7,656 bases of DNA from Bacteroidota bacterium (GTDB lineage Bacteria; Bacteroidota; Bacteroidia; Bacteroidales; Dysgonomonadaceae). Below, one piece after another: positions 1 through 5,224 of this stretch; position 1 is the stretch's first letter, and each line of letters opens with the position of its first letter. The DNA lies in the NCBI GenBank assembly GCA_023424395.1, contig JAFADY010000029.1, forward strand, positions 1 to 7,656. The letters are read 5' to 3'. Below the pieces are notes generated by a model. The model worked only from the letters and a program-made list of their open reading frames with translations. It was not told the origin of the DNA and made no database searches. The position numbers and the translations under genes were made by a program.

Positions 1-4
1 CGTT

Positions 5-22
5 GTAATTATTTTTAATTAC
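5..22. repeat. AT-rich perfect inverted repeat
   Basis: GTAATTA (5-11) and TAATTAC (16-22) are exact reverse complements separated by TTTT. The element has no GC stem and no following U-tract, so it does not look like an intrinsic terminator. It could be an operator-type palindrome or the edge of something cut off by the window start. In DNA this AT-rich, a 7-bp arm can also arise by chance. Confidence 0.4.
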
Positions 23-72
23 CCGAATGTTGTCTTGTTCAAAACATCTGTTTTTTATGCAAATAAAGAATA

Positions 73-87
73 ATTATACTGAAAATT
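73..87. promoter_or_regulatory. Possible CodY-box-like site upstream of liv operon
   Basis: ATTATACTGAAAATT matches the published CodY consensus AATTTTCWGAAAATT at 12 of 15 positions (mismatches at 2, 4 and 6). CodY is a branched-chain amino acid-sensing regulator of Bacillota that commonly controls BCAA transport, so the location is sensible. It lies about 90 bp upstream of the -35 box at 174. The region is so AT-rich that a three-mismatch hit is weak evidence, and no codY gene is visible here. Confidence 0.25.
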
Positions 88-173
88 TTTTCCTGAATTT
101 CATATTTCATGGTTTTCCGGAACTTAAAACAGGTTATTTTCTTAACTATGGCTTTTCTTCAAATAAATTTAGG

Positions 174-202
174 TTGACAGCCTCAGCCGAAAATGGTATT
201 TT
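174..202 (+). promoter_or_regulatory. Sigma-70-type promoter for the liv operon
   Basis: A perfect -35 TTGACA (174-179) is followed by a 17-nt spacer and the -10 TATTTT (197-202, four of six consensus). TG at 194-195 has the one-base offset of an extended -10. Transcription would start near 208-210, giving a leader of roughly 84 nt before livJ. No better promoter was seen in 1-292. Upstream DNA (1-173) shows no convincing gene. Confidence 0.65.
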
Positions 203-237
203 AATAAAAATTTTTTCATTTCATTTCATCAAAGAAT

Positions 238-253
238 TGATTTTCATAAATCA
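238..253. repeat. Inverted repeat in liv 5' leader
   Basis: TGATTT (238-243) and AAATCA (248-253) form a perfect 6-bp inverted repeat around TCAT, inside the predicted untranslated leader. The interval 239-253 matches the CodY consensus at 10 of 15 positions, so it could be a second weak operator. A simple weak AU hairpin or chance are equally possible. Confidence 0.25.
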
Positions 254-280
254 TCTTGCGAAAAAAAATGAAAAAAAAAT

Positions 281-286
281 AGGAGG
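281..286 (+). promoter_or_regulatory. Consensus ribosome binding site of livJ
   Basis: AGGAGG sits 6 nt before the ATG at 293 and follows a nearly pure A tract (261-279). It decides the start: the in-frame TTG at 287 directly abuts the site and cannot be used with it. The A-rich, unstructured stretch should favour strong translation, fitting a binding protein made in excess of its transporter. Confidence 0.85.
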
Positions 287-292
287 TTGATT

Positions 293-1528
293 ATGAAAAA
301 GGCAATGCATTTATTCATGACCTGTGCATTAGCACTCTCATTGAGTGCATGTGTTTCAGGTACGACACCTGAGAAGGAGAGTCCGAGCCAATCATCTGTT
401 TCGAACACCGCTTCTCAAAATACGAAAGCTTCCGATGAAGCAATTACTGTTGCATTTATTGGAAATACCACCGGAGGACTTGCGCAATACGGAACTGCCG
501 TGGGCAATGCTACCAAGCTTTTCTTTGATCAGCTGAACGCCTCCGGCGGCATCAACGGAAAGAAAATCAACCTTATCACCTATGATGACGAAGGCGATAC
601 CACCAAAGTCATCAACGCATACAACCTTGCTGTACAGGAAAAGGCAACCGCAATCGTCGGCGCTGTTTTGACCAATACAACAGAGGCCCTTGCGGATGCT
701 ACCTTTGAAGATAATATGCCCCAGATCACAGGCTCCGCAACGGCTGCCGGCGTAACCAAAATAAACCCGGAGGATCCGAATTCCGAGGTTCGTACCAATG
801 TTTTCCGTTCCTGCTTTACTGATCAATATCAAGGCGAGCGCATGGCGGACTATGCCTTTGAAAAATTGGGAGCCAAAAGAATTGCCATCCTGTTTATGAC
901 GGGAGATTCCTATTCGGAGGGCTTACATGATGCCTTTGTTGCGAAGTCGAAGGAACATGGAGTCGAAATCGTAGCGGAGGAGGCTTTTGGAGAAGGGGAT
1001 AAGGACTTCAAAGCACAAATGACAAACATTGCTGCGAAAAAGCCGGATGCCGTTTACATGGCCATCTACAATGATGTAGGAGGATTGGCTATAAAAGCGG
1101 CGCGGGAAGCCGGATATACAGGGACTATCCTGGGCGGTGACGGATTTGCTTCTATCAGCTCATTCGCAAGCGCAGAGGAACTGGAAGGCGTTCTCTACTA
1201 TTCCGGATACGCTCCCGGCACAGACAGCGTTTTGCAATTTGAAAAAGATTATGAAACCGCATTCGGCGAAAAGGTTCCGAATATGTTCGCTCCGCAGGCC
1301 TTTGATGCATGCATGATGCTTGCACACGGTATCCGGGCAGCCGAGGATGCCGGCCTTACGGCGGGAACCGATGAATACAAGCAGGCGATTATTGATGATA
1401 TCAAGGAACTGAAGGATTTTAAGGGAATTACCGGTACTTACTCCTTCGATAAATTCAATAATCCGATCAAAACCGCTGCAATCATTGAAATCAAGAACGG
1501 GAAAGAGGTTCTCAAGGAAATGTATTGA
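293..1528 (+). CDS. livJ: Branched-chain amino acid ABC transporter, substrate-binding lipoprotein
   Basis: This is the extracellular ligand-capturing component of a LivJ/LivK-type ABC importer (periplasmic-binding-protein-like type I, Peripla_BP_6). The 411-residue product has a lipoprotein signal: K2-K3, a hydrophobic core, then the lipobox LSAC with Cys20 as the lipidated residue. A Ser/Thr/Glu-rich linker (about 22-49) precedes the mature domain, which starts near 'ITVAFIGNTTGG'. Typical family landmarks follow: 'LNASGGINGKKINLITYDDEG' around 81-101, VGAVLTN at 122-128, and a GDSYSEG segment near 204-210 where relatives have D-x-Y-G-x-G. Length is normal for a Gram-positive LivJ. Start at ATG 293, 6 nt after AGGAGG. 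It is first in the operon and followed by a strong hairpin. Ligand (Leu/Ile/Val or another amino acid) is inferred from the family; related proteins bind other small amides or amino acids. Confidence 0.93.
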   Translation: MKKAMHLFMTCALALSLSACVSGTTPEKESPSQSSVSNTASQNTKASDEAITVAFIGNTTGGLAQYGTAVGNATKLFFDQLNASGGINGKKINLITYDDEGDTTKVINAYNLAVQEKATAIVGAVLTNTTEALADATFEDNMPQITGSATAAGVTKINPEDPNSEVRTNVFRSCFTDQYQGERMADYAFEKLGAKRIAILFMTGDSYSEGLHDAFVAKSKEHGVEIVAEEAFGEGDKDFKAQMTNIAAKKPDAVYMAIYNDVGGLAIKAAREAGYTGTILGGDGFASISSFASAEELEGVLYYSGYAPGTDSVLQFEKDYETAFGEKVPNMFAPQAFDACMMLAHGIRAAEDAGLTAGTDEYKQAIIDDIKELKDFKGITGTYSFDKFNNPIKTAAIIEIKNGKEVLKEMY

Positions 1529-1599
1529 TGCAACGCAAGCTGCCGCGGGAACCGCGGCAGCTTTTTTATTTATTATTGAAAGAAAGGATTTCAAAATGA
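1528..1599 (+). promoter_or_regulatory. Short bridging ORF across the livJ-livH hairpin
   Basis: An ATG at 1528 overlaps the livJ stop (TGATG). The frame stays open for 23 codons through the whole terminator stem and closes with a TGA (1597-1599) that overlaps the livH ATG (ATGA). Coupled translation through it could melt the hairpin and deliver ribosomes to livH. It has no Shine-Dalgarno of its own beyond proximity to the livJ stop. The product is basic (KLPREPRQ then a leucine-rich end) and unrecognised. A frame this short is often open by chance, so I list it as a possible regulatory element and not as a gene. Confidence 0.22.
1537..1567 (+). terminator. Intercistronic hairpin/partial terminator between livJ and livH
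   Basis: A perfect 12-bp GC-rich stem, AAGCTGCCGCGG (1537-1548) with CCGCGGCAGCTT (1552-1563), encloses a GAA loop and runs directly into a U-rich tail. It begins 8 nt after the livJ stop codon. As livH has no separate promoter that I can see, it most likely acts as a leaky terminator and 3' end stabiliser, giving more livJ than transporter mRNA. The hairpin also lies inside a 23-codon ORF (1528-1599). Confidence 0.88.
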
Positions 1600-2477
1600 G
1601 TTTTTCTCTTCTGCTCTCCCAATTGATGAACGGATTGCAGACCGGCGCCATCTATGCCCTCGTTGCACTTGGCTACAGCATGGTCTATGGAATTATTCTT
1701 CTTTTGAATTTTGCACATGGCGATATCATCATGATCGGAAGCTACACGCTCTTCTATTCCATGATGCAATTTCAGCTTCACCCGATCATTTCGGCAATCC
1801 TTGCGATATTCGTCAGCTGTTTTTTAGGCGTTTTTTTAGAAAAAATCGCCTACCGCCCCTTACGCCAGGCTCCGCGACTCTCTCTTTTGATCACGGCGAT
1901 CGGCTGTTCCTTTTTGCTCGAAAACGGTGCTCAGATTTTATTCGGGCCCAGCACAAGAAAGATTGATCCTTTTTTTTCCGGCTCATTGCACATCGGCTCG
2001 GTCAACCTCAGCTACGCCTCGCTCTTCACCATCGCCATTGCCGTATGCAGCATGATTCTGCTGACGATCCTTGTGAACAGAACCAAAATGGGCAAGGCTA
2101 TGCGTGCGGTCTCAGAGGATACCGAGGCCTCGCTTTTAATGGGAATCAATGTCAACCGCACGATTTCCTTTACCTTCGCCGTCGGCTCGGCTCTTGCCGG
2201 AATCGGCGCAATCCTGTATCTCTCCACCTACCCGCAAATCTCTCCGACTATGGGCTCCATGCTGGGATTGAAAGCTTTTGTCGCCGCTGTTTTGGGTGGA
2301 ATCGGCTCCATCCCCGGTGCCATGATCGGAGGCCTGGCAATCGGAATCCTTGAGGTTTTCGCTGCTACGGTGGGACTTTCCACCTGGAAAGATGCCGTTG
2401 TATTCGGCATCCTCATCCTCGTTCTCCTGTTCAAGCCAACGGGAATCATGGGCAGAAAATTTACAGAGAAAGTGTAG
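1596..2477 (+). CDS. livH: Branched-chain amino acid ABC transporter, permease LivH
   Basis: This is one of two integral membrane subunits forming the translocation path of the importer. The 293-residue protein is almost wholly hydrophobic with about eight membrane segments. LivH hallmarks are visible: an N-terminal 'NGLQTGAIYALVALGYSMVYG' stretch (about 12-32), NFAHGD (38-43), a cytoplasmic coupling loop 'GKAMRAVSEDTEASLLMGIN' (166-185) that contacts the ATPases, 'AAVLGGIGSIPGAMIGG' (230-246) and 'LLFKPTGIMG' near the C terminus. Length matches the family (about 290-310). The start is ATG 1596 because GAAAGGA (1582-1588) lies 7 nt upstream and the family N terminus begins here; the frame is open further upstream only through the terminator. 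livM follows after 7 nt. Confidence 0.95.
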   Translation: MSFSLLLSQLMNGLQTGAIYALVALGYSMVYGIILLLNFAHGDIIMIGSYTLFYSMMQFQLHPIISAILAIFVSCFLGVFLEKIAYRPLRQAPRLSLLITAIGCSFLLENGAQILFGPSTRKIDPFFSGSLHIGSVNLSYASLFTIAIAVCSMILLTILVNRTKMGKAMRAVSEDTEASLLMGINVNRTISFTFAVGSALAGIGAILYLSTYPQISPTMGSMLGLKAFVAAVLGGIGSIPGAMIGGLAIGILEVFAATVGLSTWKDAVVFGILILVLLFKPTGIMGRKFTEKV

Positions 2478-2484
2478 GGGAATT

Positions 2485-3567
2485 ATGACTCAAAAACATT
2501 TTTCAACTCGCACCCGCTATCTCATCAATATTCTCGGCATCGCTTTTATATGGCTGATTCTGGTCGTTCTTGCCGGTATGGGATGGATCACGAAATATTG
2601 GAACGGAGTCCTCATTGCCGTCGGGATTCATATGATTCTCGCAATATCCTTAAACATTCCCGTGGGCTACTTGGGACAGCTCCCCTTGGGGCACGCCGGA
2701 TTCATGGCGGTGGGAGCCTACACAACGGGTATTTTTCTAAAAAGCGGTACAATCGCTGCTCTGATGAAATCCGGGGGAACCTTTACCACGCTTGCATGCG
2801 TAGTTGCCGCACTGTTACTGGGTTCTCTGGTATCCGGCTTCATCGGTCTTCTGATCGGTATTCCCGCCCTGCGTCTCCGCGGAGACTATCTTGCAATCAT
2901 TACCTTGGGATTTGGAGAAATCATTCGTGTAATCTTCAATAATATAGACAATGTCCTGGGTTTCAAGCTTACCTATGGATCCTCAGGGCTGAAGCGTATT
3001 CCGAAATTTACAACTATCGAAGTGATCTTTATTGCATTGATTTTCACCTGTTACCTCGTTCATGTATTGATGCACTCCCGCCACGGACGCGCTATCCTCT
3101 CCATTCGTGAAAATGAGATTGCGGCGGAAAGCGTGGGAATCCCGACTACCTTTTATAAAACCTATGCCTTTGTCTTTTCCGCGATGCTTGCAGGACTGGC
3201 AGGCGGGCTCTATGCAGGATATCTTGGATCGCTTTATCCCTCCACCTTCGGATTTATGAAGTCCATTGAAATCCTCGTCATGGTTGTACTCGGCGGAATG
3301 GGCTCTATGGTGGGCTCCATTCTTTCGGCAGGAACCTATACGATACTGCAGGAGCTCCTGCGAAGTGTCGATGAGTACCGTATGCTGGCTTTTGCGATCC
3401 TCCTGATTCTCATGATGATCTTCCGGCCTAAGGGACTGCTCGGAAATTATGAATTTTCATTGAGCCGCATTCTTGAACGCATTTTTTATGGAAAAACCAA
3501 ATCCTATTCCTCTCAAGAATCTCCCGCTGAGAATGCTTCCGCAGAAACGAAAGGAGATCAAAAATGA
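2485..3567 (+). CDS. livM: Branched-chain amino acid ABC transporter, permease LivM
   Basis: This is the second membrane subunit of the importer. The product is 360 residues with a short hydrophilic N terminus and some eight to ten membrane segments. Family signatures are 'LGQLPLGHAGFMAVGAYTTG' (63-82), the coupling loop 'GRAILSIRENEIAAESVGI' (201-219), 'SIEILVMVVLGGMGSMVGS' (260-278) and 'MIFRPKGLLG' (311-320). A polar tail of about 40 residues, rich in Ser, Lys and Glu, follows the last helix and is cytoplasmic by inference. The start at ATG 2485 is supported by AGGGGA overlapping the livH stop codon (TAGGGGAATT then ATG); the open frame reaching back into livH is not family sequence. The stop overlaps the livG start as ATGA, implying translational coupling. 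Confidence 0.95.
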   Translation: MTQKHFSTRTRYLINILGIAFIWLILVVLAGMGWITKYWNGVLIAVGIHMILAISLNIPVGYLGQLPLGHAGFMAVGAYTTGIFLKSGTIAALMKSGGTFTTLACVVAALLLGSLVSGFIGLLIGIPALRLRGDYLAIITLGFGEIIRVIFNNIDNVLGFKLTYGSSGLKRIPKFTTIEVIFIALIFTCYLVHVLMHSRHGRAILSIRENEIAAESVGIPTTFYKTYAFVFSAMLAGLAGGLYAGYLGSLYPSTFGFMKSIEILVMVVLGGMGSMVGSILSAGTYTILQELLRSVDEYRMLAFAILLILMMIFRPKGLLGNYEFSLSRILERIFYGKTKSYSSQESPAENASAETKGDQK

Positions 3568-4430
3568 GCCGCTGGCAAAAACAACCCAAACCGGTACTCG
3601 TGCCCGTGCCCAGTGTCAACCGGATACCCGAACGTGATATTCATGATGCTCCCATATTAGAGTGCAATCGTCTCGGAATTGATTTCGGCGGACTCACGGC
3701 CGTCAATGATTTTACAATTGCGATCGGCAAAACGGAGATTGCCGGATTGATCGGACCCAACGGTGCCGGAAAAACAACAATATTCAATTTGCTCACCCGC
3801 GTGTACAACCCGACGCGAGGAACCATCCTTTTAAACGGAAAGGATGTCCTTTCGCTGGACACCGCCCATGTCAACCGGGCAGGGATTGCGCGAACCTTCC
3901 AGAATATTCGGCTTTTTAAGGATCTCACCGTACTCGACAATGTCCTCATCGCTCTCCATCATTCAATGGATTATGGCATGACACCGACCTTTCTTCGTCT
4001 TCCGAAATATTGGAAGCAGGAAAAGGAAGCACGGGATCGCGCAATGGATCTCCTCTCCATGCTGCAGCTGGATAGGCTTGCAAACCATAAAGCCGGCTCC
4101 CTGCCCTACGGCGAACAAAGAAGGCTGGAAATCATACGCGCACTGGCTACCGATCCCAAGCTTCTTCTCCTTGATGAGCCCGCCGCCGGAATGAACCCCT
4201 CCGAAACCTCCGATCTCATGGACCACATCATGGATATTCGCGATCGATTTCAAATCGCTATTTTCCTGATCGAGCACGATATGAATCTCGTTATGGGCAT
4301 TTGCGAGGGAATTGCCGTTCTGAACTTCGGGCAAATCATTGCCAAGGGGACCCCGGATGAAATCAAAAATAATCCCGCCGTAATCGAGGCGTATCTGGGA
4401 AAACAAAAGGAGGCGGACTATGGAAGATAA
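3564..4430 (+). CDS. livG: Branched-chain amino acid ABC transporter, ATP-binding protein LivG
   Basis: This is one of the paired cytoplasmic ATPases driving the importer (288 residues). ABC motifs appear in order: Walker A GPNGAGKTT (64-72), Q-loop TFQN (111-114), a LivG-type signature PYGEQRR (181-187) in place of LSGGQ, Walker B LLLLDEP (200-206), D-loop region AAGMNP and switch His in IEHDM (His238). The C-terminal 'GTPDEIKNNPAVIEAYLG' is also characteristic. Compared with LivG from E. coli (about 255 residues) there is an N-terminal extension of some 25 residues, proline-rich (KQPKPVLVPVP). The start is nevertheless well supported: AAGGAGA (3551-3557) lies 6 nt upstream. The gene overlaps livM by 4 nt and livF by 11 nt. 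Confidence 0.95.
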   Translation: MSRWQKQPKPVLVPVPSVNRIPERDIHDAPILECNRLGIDFGGLTAVNDFTIAIGKTEIAGLIGPNGAGKTTIFNLLTRVYNPTRGTILLNGKDVLSLDTAHVNRAGIARTFQNIRLFKDLTVLDNVLIALHHSMDYGMTPTFLRLPKYWKQEKEARDRAMDLLSMLQLDRLANHKAGSLPYGEQRRLEIIRALATDPKLLLLDEPAAGMNPSETSDLMDHIMDIRDRFQIAIFLIEHDMNLVMGICEGIAVLNFGQIIAKGTPDEIKNNPAVIEAYLGKQKEADYGR

Positions 4431-5136
4431 AACCATCCTGAAGGTGGAAAATATCCATGTATTTTATGGCGCGATTCACGCCATCCACGGCATCTCCTTT
4501 CATGTCAATGAAGGAGAAATTGTCACCTTGATCGGAGCCAACGGTGCCGGAAAATCCACAACGCTCAAGAGCATTTCCGGTCTTCTCTCCCTGAAAAGCG
4601 GATCTATTGCGTTCCGGGGACAAAGCCTGCAAAATGTTCGTCCTGATCAAATCGTGCAAAAAGGCCTGGCACAGGTCCCGGAAGGGCGCCGCATTTTCAC
4701 TCAAATGAGTGTCCTGGAAAATCTCGAAATGGGTGCCTATACCGCAAAGCCTGAAATGATCGAAAAAAATTTTCAGACCGTCTTTCGGCTGTTCCCGCGT
4801 CTTGAAGAACGCCAGGATCAGGTAGCCGGCACGCTTTCCGGCGGCGAGCAACAAATGCTTGCAATCGGTCGTGCCATGATGAGCAACCCGAAGCTGCTGA
4901 TGCTGGATGAGCCTTCCATGGGACTGGCTCCCCTCATGGTAGAGCAGGTGTTCCGTATTATCCGGACCTTGCATTCGCTCGGAACAACGATTCTTCTCGT
5001 AGAACAGAATGCTCGCGCCGCACTTGCTGTTGCCGACCGCGGATACGTTCTGGAAACAGGCAGAGTTGTGCTTGAAGGGGAAGGAAAAGAGCTGCTCAAT
5101 TCCCCGTCGATCAAAAAAGCATATCTGGGCGGTTGA
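4420..5136 (+). CDS. livF: Branched-chain amino acid ABC transporter, ATP-binding protein LivF
   Basis: This is the second ATPase of the importer, expected to dimerise with LivG beneath LivH/LivM. At 238 residues it has normal family length. Motifs: Walker A GANGAGKST (39-47), Q-loop QVPEGR (85-90), signature LSGGEQQ (139-145), Walker B LLMLDEP (159-165) and D-loop MGLAP. The switch position carries Gln in VEQN (194-197) instead of His, which is normal for LivF and pairs with the canonical His of LivG. The start ATG 4420 has AAGGAGG (4407-4413) 6 nt upstream, inside the end of livG, so the genes are probably translationally coupled. It is the last transporter gene, and a terminator-like structure begins within 10 nt of its stop. 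Confidence 0.95.
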   Translation: MEDKTILKVENIHVFYGAIHAIHGISFHVNEGEIVTLIGANGAGKSTTLKSISGLLSLKSGSIAFRGQSLQNVRPDQIVQKGLAQVPEGRRIFTQMSVLENLEMGAYTAKPEMIEKNFQTVFRLFPRLEERQDQVAGTLSGGEQQMLAIGRAMMSNPKLLMLDEPSMGLAPLMVEQVFRIIRTLHSLGTTILLVEQNARAALAVADRGYVLETGRVVLEGEGKELLNSPSIKKAYLGG

Positions 5137-5142
5137 AAAATC

Positions 5143-5205
5143 ATGCAAAAAGTGAGACCATGGTACAGATTGAGACCTTGGTCTCTTTTTTTGCAGCTGA
5201 ATTGA
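5143..5205 (+). promoter_or_regulatory. Candidate leader peptide ORF for the MATE gene
   Basis: An ATG 6 nt after the livF stop opens a 20-codon frame that spans the entire terminator and stops (TGA 5203-5205) 19 nt before the MATE start. The peptide begins MQKVRPWYRLRPW; the RPW unit occurs twice, and Arg9-Leu10-Arg11 has the Arg-X-Arg pattern known from macrolide-dependent ribosome arrest in Erm leader peptides such as ErmD. A ribosome with Leu10 in the P site would cover about 5170-5186, that is, arm 2 and the shared 3' arm. No good Shine-Dalgarno precedes it; reinitiation after livF would be needed. The repeat is also demanded by the DNA-level arm duplication, so the peptide could be incidental. 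Confidence 0.28.
5144..5195 (+). terminator. Composite terminator with duplicated 5' arm after livF
   Basis: The 3' arm TGGTCTC (5179-5185) is followed by a run of T to 5192. It can pair with GAGACCA (5154-5160), and that stem extends outward by pairing the A tract with the T tract to about 5144/5195 (one mismatch and one G-U). Alternatively its GTCTC pairs with the second copy GAGAC (5172-5176) around CTTG. The two 5' arms are an 11-nt direct repeat with one mismatch (5153-5163 and 5171-5181), 18 nt apart. It ends the liv operon and probably limits read-through into the MATE gene. Competing arms are what one expects of an attenuator, but simple duplication in a terminator is also possible. 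Confidence 0.75.
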
Positions 5206-5224
5206 AATGATAGAAAGAAGTATT

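Noticed and set aside
27..290. 87-codon plus-strand ORF upstream of livJ
   Set aside because: It is AT-rich with low-complexity Phe/Asn/Lys content, has no ribosome binding site, runs across the promoter at 174-202 and ends inside the livJ ribosome binding region.
287..292. TTG start adding two residues to LivJ
   Set aside because: It directly abuts AGGAGG; the ATG at 293 has proper 6-nt spacing.
203..292. Riboswitch or T-box in the liv leader
   Set aside because: The leader is only about 84 nt, AU-rich, and lacks a T-box sequence, specifier stem or terminator.
1485..1595. Upstream extension of livH into livJ
   Set aside because: It would translate through the livJ end and terminator; family sequence and a ribosome binding site begin at 1596.
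1160..1651. Antisense ORF across the livJ end and hairpin
   Set aside because: It is a shadow of livJ codon use and crosses a terminator.
2350..2484. Upstream extension of livM into livH
   Set aside because: It overlaps the conserved LivH C terminus in another frame; ATG 2485 has its own binding site and the family N terminus.
4999..5010. Missing switch histidine in LivF (VEQN)
   Set aside because: Gln at this place is normal for LivF, for example in E. coli; it is not a defect.
4363..5148. 261-codon antisense ORF opposite livF
   Set aside because: It is a frame shadow of livF with no recognisable domain and no binding site.
5207..5224. ATG at 5207 as MATE start
   Set aside because: No binding site precedes it, whereas GAAAGAAG precedes ATG 5225; the six extra residues are not family-like.
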